A stretch of DNA of 64,000 nucleotides from Nocardiopsis sp. CNR-923 (GTDB lineage: Bacteria > Actinomycetota > Actinomycetes > Streptosporangiales > Streptosporangiaceae): positions 1-64,000 of the forward strand of contig NZ_MKKC01000065.1 of assembly GCF_001942255.1 (NCBI RefSeq), in the 5' to 3' direction. Positions 10,993 to 20,833 of this stretch are shown piece by piece. The position numbers and the translations under genes were made by a program. Position 1 is the stretch's first letter. Each line of letters begins with the position of its first letter. Under the pieces are notes generated by a model. It saw only the letters and a list, made by a program, of their open reading frames with translations, searched no databases and was not told the DNA's origin.

Positions 10993-12267
10993 TCAGGTCA
11001 GGTCGGCCTGGTGGACGGCGCCGCGCTTGATCATCGCGTCGATGCGCGCTCCGTCCAGGCCCAGCTCGTCGAGCAGGTCGCGGGAGTGCTGGCCGAGGAG
11101 GGGAGGGGCGGCCAGGGGAGTGGGCGTGCCCTCCATGCGGAACCCGGCGCGGACCAGTTCGAGCGGCCCGAGCGCGGGGTGCTCCACGGTGCGCAGGACG
11201 TCGTCGCCGTGGGCGTCGGCGTTGCGCAGCGCGTCCAGGACGCCGCGCACGCGACCGGCCGGGACCCCGGCCGCCACGAGCACGTCCATCCAGTGGTCGG
11301 CGGGCCGGGAGCGCAGGGTCCGCGACAGTTCCGCCACCAGCTCCACACGGTGTTCCACACGCCCGGGGTTGGTGGCGTAGCGCGGGTCCCCGCCCAGGTC
11401 GGGCCGGTCCAGGGCGGCGCACAGGCGCTGGTACAGGGCGTCGTTGCCGGCGGCGACCACGATGTCGGCGTCGGCCGTCGGGAAGACCTGGTAGGGGACG
11501 ATCGTCGTGTGCGCGTTGCCCACCCGCGCGGGCTCGCTCCCGGTGACCAGCGCCTGCTGGGTGAGGTTGACCAGACCCGACAGGGTCGAGTTGATGAGCG
11601 AGGCGCTGATGTTCTCGCCCCGACCCGTGGTCCGCGCGCGCATCAGGGCGCCCAGGACGCCCACGGCGGCGTTGAGGCCGGTGAGCACGTCGGTGAGCGC
11701 GACGCCCACCTTGCTCGCCGGGCCCTCCGCCGGGCCGGTGACCGCCATCAGTCCGCTCTCGGCCTGCACGACGATGTCGAAGCCGGGGCGGGCGGCGGGC
11801 TCGTGCTCGGGCCCGAACCCGCTGACCGAGCAGTACACGACCGCCGGGTTGCGGGCGCTGACGTCGGCGTATCCCAGCCCCAGCCGGTCGATGACCCCGG
11901 GGCGGAAGTTCTGGATCACCACGTCGGAGGAGGCACACAGGTCCTGGACGGCGGCCAGACCCTCGGGGTCCTTCAGGTCCACCGCGAGGCTGCGCTTGTT
12001 GCGGTTGACCGACAGGAAGTAGGCGGACTCCCCCGCGCCGTGGCTCCCGGAACGGGAATCGGCGGCGCCCGCCCAGGGCGGACCCCAGGCGCGGGTGTCG
12101 TCCCCGCGTACGGGCTGCTCGACCTTGACCACCTCAGCGCCCATGTCCGCGAGGAGCATCGTGGCGTAGGGCCCGGCCAGGACCCGGGACAGGTCGGCCA
12201 CGCGCACCCCGGCCAGGGGCGGGTGCGCGGCCGGTTGGTCGTGGGTGTCGGACACGGGTGCGCTCAC
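10993..12267 (-). CDS. CaiB/BaiF (class III) CoA-transferase
   Basis: The 424-residue protein shows the family hallmarks: PLAGVRVADLSRVLAGPYAT at the start, MLLADMGAEVVKVEQP, NRNKRSLAVDLKDPEG, and the catalytic Asp region in GFDIVVQAESGLMAVTG. Class III transferases move CoA between acyl groups without a free acyl-CoA intermediate. Next to a glutaryl-CoA-dehydrogenase-like enzyme, the likely reaction is succinyl-CoA plus glutarate to glutaryl-CoA; this is inferred from context. Its start overlaps the end of the DUF3870 gene by four bases, so the two are translationally coupled, and 52 bases separate it from the dehydrogenase. Confidence 0.88.
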   Translation of the reverse strand: MSAPVSDTHDQPAAHPPLAGVRVADLSRVLAGPYATMLLADMGAEVVKVEQPVRGDDTRAWGPPWAGAADSRSGSHGAGESAYFLSVNRNKRSLAVDLKDPEGLAAVQDLCASSDVVIQNFRPGVIDRLGLGYADVSARNPAVVYCSVSGFGPEHEPAARPGFDIVVQAESGLMAVTGPAEGPASKVGVALTDVLTGLNAAVGVLGALMRARTTGRGENISASLINSTLSGLVNLTQQALVTGSEPARVGNAHTTIVPYQVFPTADADIVVAAGNDALYQRLCAALDRPDLGGDPRYATNPGRVEHRVELVAELSRTLRSRPADHWMDVLVAAGVPAGRVRGVLDALRNADAHGDDVLRTVEHPALGPLELVRAGFRMEGTPTPLAAPPLLGQHSRDLLDELGLDGARIDAMIKRGAVHQADLT

Positions 12268-12674
12268 TCCTCGCCGTCGGCGTGACCGGGCAGCTGGTCG
12301 CCGTCCCGCAGTTGGCGGTAGGTCTCCAGGCAGCGGCGGAGCGCGGTGGTGAGGGCGGCGCCGGACTGGCCCGCGTACCGCGTCTGCACCCGCTGGACGA
12401 TCTCGGCGATGTCCTCGGTCACCGAAGCGCCTTCGACGAGGGCGCGGAAGAACTCCTTGGCCAGGTCGGTGAGGAGTGTGGTGTCCGCGGCGACGACGCG
12501 GTCGTCCGCGGTGTCCACGGCGAGCACGACGCCGAGCCGCTGGTACTGGGAGTGGCTCGCCACCGTGTCGGGAAGACGGGCGTAGCCGGAGACCAGGACG
12601 ACCCTGGGGTTGCGGAACAGCTGTTGGACTCGGTCATCGCCGTGCACGGCAACACACCTCTCGCTCGCGGGCAT
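12264..12674 (-). CDS. DUF3870 domain protein
   Basis: A 136-residue cytoplasmic protein containing PRVVLVSGYARLPDTVA, then VVLAVDTADDRVVAADTTLL, and VQRVQTRYAGQSGAALTTAL, which together match DUF3870. The ATG at 12674 has GGAG seven bases upstream. The family has no known activity. The first position in the operon and the four-base overlap with the CoA-transferase suggest a role in regulating, assembling or supplying the acyl-CoA step, but this is inference only. The promoter of the whole operon must lie between here and the SAM-IV riboswitch region, which is read in the other direction. Confidence 0.75.
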   Translation of the reverse strand: MPASERCVAVHGDDRVQQLFRNPRVVLVSGYARLPDTVASHSQYQRLGVVLAVDTADDRVVAADTTLLTDLAKEFFRALVEGASVTEDIAEIVQRVQTRYAGQSGAALTTALRRCLETYRQLRDGDQLPGHADGEE

Positions 12675-12861
12675 GCGAAAACTCCGATGCTCTGGAGTCT
12701 CGCGCCTGGAGGGCGGCCGGGGAAGCCGGACACCCGCGGCGTGAGGGCAGGCCGCTCCAGTATGTCCCAGGTTCCGCGGCGGGTGTCAAGCAGGGGTGTG
12801 TCCGGGCGCACACCGGGCCGCGGGTGTACGGCGGGTCGGGGCTGTGCTACTTTTCTGGCCA

Positions 12862-12977
12862 GGTCACGAGTGCCAGCGTCAAGCCCCGGCTTGCTGGCCG
12901 GCAACCCTCCTTCCGCGGTGGGGTGCCCCGGGTGAGGACCAGGTCCCGACACGACCGTGTCTGACAAGCGCGGACCC
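12862..12977 (+). ncRNA. SAM-IV riboswitch
   Basis: The sequence from GGTCACGAGTGCCAGCGTCA onward matches the SAM-IV aptamer nearly base for base as I remember the actinobacterial examples. It has the CAAGCCCCGGCTTGCTGG hairpin, CGGCAACCCTCC core, CCGCGGTGGGGTGCCCCGGG stem, closing GGACC, then a GACAC/GTGTC hairpin and AAGCGCGGACC. It lies 57 bases upstream of a class V aminotransferase gene, the usual type of target. Bound S-adenosylmethionine should switch the downstream gene off, probably by hiding its start region, since no separate terminator hairpin is obvious. Confidence 0.93.
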
Positions 12978-13034
12978 CGCAGCTGCTGCCGTGAGGCACC
13001 ACGTGGGTCCCCCGACCCACGAATGAGGTGCATC

Positions 13035-14371
13035 TTGACCACGGTCCATCAGATCCACTCCCCGCGCTCGCCCGAACCCGCCGAGTGCTCGATCGTCACC
13101 GCCGACGCCGGCGTCCCCCTCGTCACCGGCGAACGCGTCGACTACGCCAACTTCGACTACGCCGCCAGCGCCCCGTGCCTGACCTCGGTCGCCCAGGCCC
13201 TGTCGGACGCCCTGCCGCACTACGCCAGCGTGCACCGCGGCGCGGGCCACCACTCCCAGGTGAGCACCGACGCCTACGAGCGCGCTCGCCGCAGCGTCGC
13301 CCGGTTCCTGGGCGCGCGCACCGAGCCCGCCGACGCCGTGGTCTTCGTGCGCGGCACCACCGACGCCCTCAACCTCCTGGCGCGCGCCGTGCCCGAGGGC
13401 TGCACCGTGGTCGTCTTCGAGTCCGAGCACCACGCGAGCCTGCTGCCCTGGGAGCACCCCGCCTCCCGCGCGGGCGGGGTCGTGCGCCTGCCCCTGCCCG
13501 AGTCTCCCGAGGCCGCCGTCGCCGCCGCTCGGCGGGCCCTGAGCGAGCCCCCGACGGTCCGACCCTGCTGTGCGTCACCGCCGCCTCCAACGTCACCGGC
13601 GAGATCTGGCCGGTCGAGGACCTGGTCCGCGCGGCGCACGCCGAGGGAGCGCGCGTGGTGGTCGACGCCGCCCAGTACGTGCCGCACCTGCCGTTCAGCC
13701 TCGCGGCCAGCGGGGCGGACTACGTCGCACTGTCCGGACACAAGCTCTACGCGCCGTTCGGCTCCGGTGTGCTGGCCGGGCGTTCCGACTGGCTGAGCGC
13801 GGCCACTCCCTACCTGTCCGGCGGCGGGGCCACCCGCCTGGTCACCGAACACGACGTCCAGTGGAACGACCTGCCCGCGCGACACGAGGCGGGCAGCCCC
13901 AACGTCCTGGGCGCCGTCGCCCTGGCCGCGGCCTGCGACACCCTCACCCCCGCCACCCAGGAACTGCTGCACATCCGCGAGTCCGCGCTGCTGGAGCGGC
14001 TGCGCGCGGGACTGGCCGGGATCGACGGGGTCCGCGAGCTGAACCTGTGGGGGAGCGACCACGCCCGCGTGGGCATCGTGTCCTTCACCGTGGACGGGCT
14101 CCCGGCCGAGCCGTTGGCCGCCGCGCTGTCCGCGGAGTACGGGATCGGCGTGCGCGACGGGCTGTTCTGCGCCCACCCCCTGACCCGTCACCTGCTGCCC
14201 GAGGGGCACGCGCAGGCGGTGCGGGCGAGCCTGGGCCTGGGCACCTCGACCGAGCACGTCGACCGGCTCGTCGCGGCGGTCGCCGCCCTCGTCGAGCACG
14301 GTCCCCGGTGGGAGTACGCCGACTGCGACGGACGGCTGGCGCCGGTCCCGGATCCGCGCGACGTGCTTTGA
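13035..14371 (+). CDS. Class V aminotransferase / cysteine-desulfurase-like PLP enzyme, frameshifted
   Basis: A fold-type-I PLP enzyme of about 445 residues. It contains NFDYAASAPCLTSVAQALSD, VVFVRGTTDALNLLARAVPE, ESEHHASLLPWE, the PLP-phenolate Asp in VVVDAAQYVPHLPF and the Schiff-base Lys in VALSGHKLYAPFG. A missing C in the CCCCC run near 13549 splits it; after the break the protein continues PDGPTLLCVTAASNVTG. The SAM-IV riboswitch upstream places it in sulfur or methionine metabolism, perhaps sulfur mobilisation from cysteine. EgtE-like C-S lyases share this fold, and the substrate is uncertain. TTG 13035 with GAGGTG upstream is chosen; ATG 13023 is the alternative. Confidence 0.82.
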
Positions 14372-14570
14372 GCCGGCCCGGTGCGCGGGCCCGCGCCGCG
14401 AACCCCCCGGGGATACCGACCACACGGAGATCGGGGGGACGAATCACCCGACCCTGTGCGACGGATCACGTTCCCGGGGGTAGCATCGGGCCCTGACGGC
14501 AGGGCGCGCCACGCACGGTCCCGATCGGATCCACGCGCCGTGCCTCCCGGGAGCGGACCGGCTGGGGAGC

Positions 14571-15287
14571 GTGATCGTGACGGACGTGCGAGGATCGAAG
14601 GCAGGCCCGCTCACGGCCGCGTCACAGCGGCCCGATCCCGTGCCGGTCCCCGGACGCCGTTCGCGCGTGGTCGGCCTCGGCCACCGCGCGGACGCCCGGC
14701 TCCCCGACCCCCGCCACGCCGAACAGCTGCGCCTGCACGAGCGCTTCCTGGGCCGCGTCGTCGACTACCTGTGCGCCGACGCCGACGTGGACCAGTTCGT
14801 CGACTGGGGGTGCGCGGTGCCCGGAACCGGCGCACGCGTCCGGGAACGCAGACCCGACGCCGCCGTCGTGTACGTCGCGCCGCACGGCACGGCGGGCGCG
14901 CTCCCCGCCTGCGACACCGCGGTCCTGCCCGGCGACGGAGCCGACCCCGCCACGCTCCTGCACCGGCTGCGCGCCTCCGGCCTGGTCGACCTCGACCGGC
15001 CACTCGCCGTCCTGCTGACCCGGCCCCCCGCCTCCGACACGCCCCCCACCTGGATCGGCGACCTGCACTCCCTCATGCGCGGCGGCGGCTTCCTCTGCCT
15101 CACCTCCACGGCCCCCCACGCCGCCGTCCGGGAGGCCCTCGCCCCGTTCCGGCCCGTGGAACCGGGTGTCGCGGACATCACCTGGTGGCCCTACCCGGAC
15201 GAGGACGTGTCCGCCCGGGGCAGCGGGATCCGGGGCGGGCTGGGCCGGGCCGCGGCAGGCTCGGGGAGGCCGGGACCGTGGCGGTGA
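14571..15287 (+). CDS. SAM-dependent methyltransferase-like protein (PF04672/DUF574 type)
   Basis: The 238-residue protein follows the PF04672 pattern: LHERFLGRVVDYLCADADVD, the QFVDWGCAVPGTG SAM-binding loop, a VVYVAP strand, LDRPLAVLLTRPP and MRGGGFLCLTS. It departs from the family in two ways: the usual acidic residue after strand 2 (VVYVD) is replaced by Ala (VVYVA), and it is shorter than the usual 260-280 residues. It may bind SAM weakly or not be an active enzyme. A 199-base gap precedes it. Its 3' end overlaps the next gene by ten bases, so the pair is coupled. GTG 14571 is used; GTG 14577 is also possible. Confidence 0.7.
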   Translation: MIVTDVRGSKAGPLTAASQRPDPVPVPGRRSRVVGLGHRADARLPDPRHAEQLRLHERFLGRVVDYLCADADVDQFVDWGCAVPGTGARVRERRPDAAVVYVAPHGTAGALPACDTAVLPGDGADPATLLHRLRASGLVDLDRPLAVLLTRPPASDTPPTWIGDLHSLMRGGGFLCLTSTAPHAAVREALAPFRPVEPGVADITWWPYPDEDVSARGSGIRGGLGRAAAGSGRPGPWR

Positions 15288-15820
15288 ACTGGACCGGGGA
15301 GACGCTGGCGCAGCTCCGGTTCTACTGGGAGTACTCGCTGTGGCCGAGGCTGGACGGCCTCACCGACGCGGAGTACCTGTGGGAGCCCGTCCCCGGATGC
15401 TGGACGGTCCGCCGGAGGCCGGACGGACGGTACGCGCCGGACGGAGCGGCGTGCGAACCCGACCCGCCGCCGGTGACCACCCTCGCCTGGCGGCTCGGCC
15501 ACATCGTCGTGGACGTGTTGGAGACGCGGGTCAACTGGCACTTCGGCGACCGGACGGCCACCCGGGAGTCGATCGACTGGCCCAGCGGGGCCGAGGACGC
15601 CCGCGCCCGGCTGCACGCGGGCTACCACGCCTGGTGCACGCACGTCCAGGGGCTCGACGACGAGGCGATGTCCGCTCCCGTCGGAGCGGCCGAGGCGCCC
15701 CAGTGGGCGGAGTTCCCGATGGTGGCGCTGGTCCTGCACCTGAACCGGGAGATCTTCCACCACGGGGCGGAGATCGCCCTGCTCCGCGACCTGTACCGGG
15801 CCGGGTACGCGCGAGGTTGA
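15278..15820 (+). CDS. DinB superfamily protein
   Basis: A 180-residue four-helix-bundle protein of the DinB/MDMPI-like group: NWTGETLAQLRFYWEYSLWP, CWTVRRRPDGRYAPDG, TTLAWRLGHIVVDVLETRVN, and a C-terminal LVLHLNREIFHHGAEIALLR. His residues in LGHIV and FHHGAE fit the three-histidine metal site of the family. Actinobacterial members include thiol-dependent (mycothiol or bacillithiol) transferases, but many have no known role. GTG 15278 follows GGGGAGG and lies inside the end of the upstream methyltransferase-like gene, implying translational coupling. Confidence 0.75.
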   Translation: MAVNWTGETLAQLRFYWEYSLWPRLDGLTDAEYLWEPVPGCWTVRRRPDGRYAPDGAACEPDPPPVTTLAWRLGHIVVDVLETRVNWHFGDRTATRESIDWPSGAEDARARLHAGYHAWCTHVQGLDDEAMSAPVGAAEAPQWAEFPMVALVLHLNREIFHHGAEIALLRDLYRAGYARG

Positions 15821-15859
15821 CGTATCGGGGCCACGCTCGGCGCCGTCGCCGACGGGGGA

Positions 15860-18012
15860 TCAGACCACGTGCGGCGGGTCCACCCTGACCTGGGCCAGGT
15901 GTTCGTCCCGGCGCGCGCTGCGGGCGGAGGCGGCGGCCTTCAGCGCCCGCGCCAGCGCCCCGACCCCGCCCCGGGGCACCCGGAGCAGGGCGCGTTCGGT
16001 GCGGGCGTCGCCGTCCCTGGCCCCCTCCCGGGCCGAGGCCACCGGGACCGGTCCGAGCAGTTCGGTTCCCTCGGGCAGTTCCAACTGGTCGAGCAGCTCG
16101 CGCACGTGCTCGGGCGCGCCGGTGATCGAGGCCATCGTCACCGCCGGGGGGAACCCGAGTTCGCGCCGGTCGGCCAACTCGCGTTCGGCGAACCCGGCCG
16201 GGTCCCAGCGCACCAGGGACTGGACGACGGACAGGCCGGCGTCGGCCGACACCACCACCGTGCCGCCCGGCCGGACCAGGGCCGAGGCGTTCAACCAGCG
16301 GCGCAGCGCCTCCTCCTGCGCCCGCAGGTCCATCCGGTCGAGCAGCGCCCAGCCGTCCAGCAGCACGGCCGCCGCGTACCCGTTCTCGGCCGCGGGTTCG
16401 CGCCCGGTGTGGCCACCACGATCGACGGCCGGTCCGCGACCGCGGAGAGCACCTCGTCCCGGCCGGACGTGTGCACGGTCAGCGAGGGGAAGGCCCGGCC
16501 CAGCTCCTCGGCCGTGCGCCGGGCGCCCACCACGACCGCGCGCATCCGCGTCTGGCCGCACTCCGGGCACGCCCACTGCCCGGCCACCCGGCCGCACCAG
16601 CCGCACGAGGGCAGGGCGTGCGAGCCGTGCACCGCCAGAGGACCCCGGCACGCGTCGCACCGCGCGGGCTCGCGGCACCCGGAGCAGGCCAGCGCGGTGA
16701 GGTAGCCCCGTCGCGGCACCTGGAAGAGCACCGGTCCGGTCCGGGCCGCGCCCCGGGCCGCGCGCAGGGACAGGCTCGGCAGGCGCGCCGTCCGCGCCGC
16801 CTCGTCGCGGGCCAGTTCGCGGTCGTCCCCGGCGGCACGCACCACCGGAGCCCGCCGTCGCAGGGTGGCCCGGTCCGCCGCCAGTGGCAGCGCCCACCCC
16901 GACTCGACCAGGAGCTGGGCGTCGGTGGTGCGGGTGTGCCCGCCGAACAGCGCTCCGGCGTCGGCGCGGTGCGCGCGCATCGCCAGGACCGTCCGCGCGT
17001 GCGGGTAGGGCGCGTGCGGATCCACGTGGAGGTCGTCGCCGTCGTCCCACAGCACCACCAGACCGAGGTCGCGCACGGGCGCGAAGACCGCCGTGCGCGA
17101 GCCCACCACCACCTGGACCCGCCCGTGCAGCAGCGACAGCCAGCGCCGGTACCGCGGGGTGGGCCCGAGATCGGAGGGCAGTGCGACGTGCCGCCCTCCA
17201 CCCAGGCGCCGGGTCAGGGCCGCGTCCACCGCCTCGACGTCGCGGCTGCGCGGGACCACCACCACCGTGCCGCGCCCCGCCGCCAGGGTGGCCTCCGCGG
17301 CGACCGCGATCGCATCGGTCCAGTCGCCGCCCGGCAGGGCGCTCCACACGGCGCGCGCCGCTCCCGCCTCGCGCAGCGCCGAGAGGAAGGCGGGTCCGTC
17401 CGGGTAGTGCGCCCACGGGCCGGGGTCCGCCTCCCGTTCGGCGGACGTCACGTCGGCGGCGTGCGCGCCGGACCCCGCCGGAGCCTCCCCCGCCTGGTCC
17501 GTCACAGCGGACCCCGCGTCGTCCGCGGGCAGGGCGTCCGGCTCGCTCTCCACGCGTGCGCGGCGCGGAGGGACGGCCAGACGGACCACCTCGTTCAGCG
17601 TGCCCGCGTACCGGTCGGCGACCGCCCGGGCCAGCCCCAGGATCTCCGGGGTGAGCACCGGCACCGGGGAGACCACGGACCGTAGGTAGGACAACGGGCC
17701 GGGGAACTCCGACCGCTCCACCCGCTCCGCGATGAACCCGCTGAGCAGGCGATGTTTGAACACCACCGTCACGCGGCACCCGGGGACGGCGGACTCGTCC
17801 ATGTCGGCGGGGACGCGGTAGTCGAAGTAGCGGTCCAGGTGGGGGAGAGGGGTGTCGACGATGACGCGCGCGACCGGGAGCCGCTCGGCGGGTCGCCTCG
17901 GGGCCGGGCGGCGTGCCTGCTCGGCCCTGGCCCTCGCCGCGGCCTTGGGGTCCTCCAGCTCCGCCAGATCGAAGAGTCCGTCGTCGGGCGGTCTAGGCTG
18001 CGCTGTCATCAC
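15860..18012 (-). CDS. priA: Primosomal protein N' (PriA-like), helicase motifs degenerate, frameshifted
   Basis: PriA restarts stalled replication forks. This 717-residue version has the N-terminal 3'-DNA-binding domain (LPHLDRYFDYRVPADMD), a domain where Walker A should be but reads LPGGDWTD (about 226-233), DDGDD in place of the DEAH box (about 323-327), and the paired zinc motifs (CSGC, CDAC, CGWC, CPEC, about 443-485). Loss of ATPase motifs is known in actinobacterial PriA, so it probably loads replication proteins without unwinding DNA. A missing G in GCGG at about 16399 shifts the frame: VVATPGA continues as EPAAENGYAAAVLLDGWALL. It is read divergently from fmt. Confidence 0.85.
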
Positions 18013-18174
18013 CCACTGGTCTACCAGAAGCCGCGGACACCGCCCGTGGTCCGCGCGTCGGGCGGCCCGGACGACTGGTAGAACTGGGACGCGTACGGAC
18101 CGTGCGCGTGGGCGTCACGCGATCCGGTCGTCCGGGGGCACGCGGCGGCCCGGAGCAGTGGAGGGGACCCGATC

Positions 18175-19110
18175 ATGAAGCTCGTCTTTGCTGGAACGCC
18201 GGAGGTGGCGGTGCCGTCCCTACGGGCGCTGATCGACTCCGACCACGAGGTCGCCGCGGTCGTCACCCGCCCCGACGCGCGCTCCGGGCGCGGGCGGAAG
18301 ATGTCCGCGAGCCCGGTCGCCGAAGTGGCCGAGGGCGAGGGGATCGAGGTGCTCAAGCCGGAGAAGGCGGGCGACCCCGCCTTCCTGGAGCGGCTCGCCG
18401 AGATCGCCCCGGACTGTTGCCCGGTGGTGGCCTACGGCGCCCTGCTGCCGCAACGAGCCCTGGACGTGCCCGAGCACGGCTGGGTGAACCTGCACTTCTC
18501 CTTGTTGCCCGCATGGCGCGGCGCGGCCCCGGTCCAGCACGCCGTCCTGCACGGCGACGACGTCACGGGCGCCTCGACCTTCCGGATCGTCAAGGAACTC
18601 GACGCCGGTCCGGTCTTCGGCACCCTGACCGAGACCGTGCGCCCCTCCGACACCAGCGGCGATCTCCTCGACCGCCTGTCCGTCTCCGGCGCCGAACTGC
18701 TCGTGCGTACCGTCGACGGCATCGCCGCCGGCCAGCTCAGCCCGGTGCCGCAGGAGACGGACGGAGTCTCCTACGCGTCCAAGCTCACCCCCGAGGACGC
18801 CGAGCTCGACTTCACCGCCCCCGCCCAGCACGTGGATCGCCTCGCGCGCGCGTGCACGCCCGCCCCCGGAGCGTGGACCACGTTCCGCGGGGCCCGGCTC
18901 AAGGTCGGTCCGGTGACCCCCCTGCCCGACGCAGACACCCCCGTCCTCGACCCGGGGCAGGTACACGCGGACAAGCGCCGCGTGGTCGTGGGGACCAGCA
19001 CCCATCCGGTCCTGCTGGGCCAGGTGAGGCCCCAGGGCAAGCGCGCGATGGCGGCGGTGGACTGGGCCCGCGGCGTGCGCCCCGCCGAGGACGACCGCCT
19101 GGGCCGCTGA
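18175..19110 (+). CDS. fmt: Methionyl-tRNA formyltransferase
   Basis: Fmt formylates Met-tRNAi using 10-formyl-tetrahydrofolate, allowing translation initiation. The 311-residue protein opens MKLVFAGTPEVAVPSLRALI and carries the catalytic region VNLHFSLLPAWRGAAPVQHA (around residues 103-122) and the TGASTFRIVKELDAGPV segment. The C-terminal OB-like domain is present (APGAWTTFRGARLKVG). GAGGGG lies upstream of the ATG. It heads a run fmt-rsmB-rpe that is a common actinobacterial gene order. Confidence 0.96.
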   Translation: MKLVFAGTPEVAVPSLRALIDSDHEVAAVVTRPDARSGRGRKMSASPVAEVAEGEGIEVLKPEKAGDPAFLERLAEIAPDCCPVVAYGALLPQRALDVPEHGWVNLHFSLLPAWRGAAPVQHAVLHGDDVTGASTFRIVKELDAGPVFGTLTETVRPSDTSGDLLDRLSVSGAELLVRTVDGIAAGQLSPVPQETDGVSYASKLTPEDAELDFTAPAQHVDRLARACTPAPGAWTTFRGARLKVGPVTPLPDADTPVLDPGQVHADKRRVVVGTSTHPVLLGQVRPQGKRAMAAVDWARGVRPAEDDRLGR

Positions 19111-19196
19111 GCTGCCGTAGTCTCGACCTGACGTGAACGGGCCCTCCGGCCCGTTCCGGCCAGACCCCGTCCCCGGTTCGTTGAGGCAGAACACCG

Positions 19197-20662
19197 TTGA
19201 GCGAGCAGTCCCGATCCCCGTACCGCCGACCCCGACGCGGCGGGAGACCCGCGCAGGGCGGAGGCCGGGGCGCCTCCGGACCTTCCCAGCCCCGTGACCC
19301 GGCCCGCCGCGTCGCCTACGACGTCCTGCTCGCCGTCGAGCACGCGACGCCTACGCCAACCTGCTGTTGCCCGCCCAGCTCACCGAGCGGGGCATCAGCG
19401 GCCGCGACGCGGCCCTGGCCACGGAGCTGACCTACGGGACCCTCCGCCACCAGGGCACCTACGACGCCGTCCTGGAGACGTGCGTCGACCGCACGCTGGC
19501 CTCCGTCGACCGCGAGGCGCTGCCCCTGCTGCGCCTGGGCGCCCACCAGCTGCTGTCGACGAACATCCCCTCCCACGCGGCCGTGAGCGCCACCGTCGAC
19601 CTGGCCCGCAAGGTGGTGGGGCACCACCGCGCGCGGTTCGTCAACGCCGTCCTGCGCAAGGTCTGCGCACGCGACCTGGGGGCGTGGACCGAGGTCGTCG
19701 CCCCCGACCGCGGCACCGATCCCAGCGGGTACCTGTCCGTGGTGCACAGCCACCCGCGCTGGGTGGTCAAGGAGCTGGCCCGCGCGCTCGGGGAGCGGTC
19801 CGCCACCGGGCTGGTCGAGACCGAGCGCCTGCTCGTCGCGCACAACGAGCGCCCCCGCGTCACGCTCGTGGCCAAGCCCGGCCGGTCCACGGTCGCCGAC
19901 CTGGTCGCCGCGGGCGCGCAGGAGGCGCGCTACTCGCCGTTCGCCGCCTACCTGCCCGAGGGCGACCCCGCGGCCGTCCGCGAGGTGCGCCAGCACCGGG
20001 CCGCCGTGCAGGACGAGGCCAGCCAGCTGGTCGCGCTGGCCCTGACCCGGGTGGACGCCCGCGGGGACGACGCCCTGTGGCTGGACATGTGCGCGGGCCC
20101 CGGCGGCAAGGCCGGACTGCTGGCGTCCCTGGCCGGACAGCGCGGGGCGCGCCTGCTGGCGTCGGAGGTTCAGCCCGCCCGCGCCGGGCTGGTGGCCACG
20201 GCGGTCCGCCGCGCCCCGCGCGACGCCGGTCGGGTCGTGGTCGCCGACGGCACCGCCCCGGCGTGGCGGCCGGGGGTCTTCGACCGGGTCCTGGTGGACG
20301 TGCCGTGCACGGGGCTGGGGGCGCTGCGCCGCCGCCCGGAGTCGCGGTGGCGCCGCACACCGGAGTCGGTGACCGCCCTGGCCCCTCTCCAGTACGACCT
20401 GCTGGTCAGCGCGGTCGAGTCCGTGCGCCCCGGGGGAGTGGTCGCCTACGTGACCTGCTCGCCGCACCTGGACGAGACCGACACAATCGTGCGCCGGGTC
20501 CTCGACGGGCGCGACGACCTCACCCTGCTGCGCGCCGCCGACCACCTCGACACGATCCCCGACCTGGCGGCGGGACCCGACGGGAGGTACGTCCAGTTCT
20601 GGCCGCACGTCCACGGGACCGACGCCATGTTCCTGGCACTCCTGCGCAGGTCCGACACCTGA
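19197..20662 (+). CDS. rsmB: 16S rRNA m5C967 methyltransferase RsmB, frameshifted
   Basis: An RsmB/Fmu-type enzyme (about 488 residues) that methylates C967 of 16S rRNA. It has a basic, Arg/Gly-rich N-terminus, a NusB-like RNA-binding domain (LLRLGAHQLLSTNIPSHAAV), and a methyltransferase domain with the SAM loop MCAGPGGKAGLLASLAG, the Cys motif DVPCTGLGALRRRPESRW and the second catalytic Cys in YVTCSPHLDET. A missing G near 19345 (CACGC-GACGCC) breaks the frame; reading resumes as DAYANLLLPAQLTERGISG. TTG 19197 has GAGGCAG ten bases upstream. Confidence 0.88.
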
Positions 20663-20833
20663 CCGCTCCGGGCACGGCCGGGTTCCCGGCCTCGGCGCGG
20701 TCCCGGCCTCGCGGTCGCAGACGAGACCGGCCCGGCCGGTGCCGAACCGCGCCGCACCCGTGCGGTGCCGTGTCCGCCCAGGCGGGCGCGGCTCCCCGCG
20801 CGGCGCCCGAGGACGGCTGGCTACACTGCGGGT

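Noticed and set aside
14372-14570. Possible small gene or regulatory RNA between the aminotransferase and the methyltransferase-like gene
   Set aside because: No aptamer-like pattern, hairpin terminator or supported start was seen.
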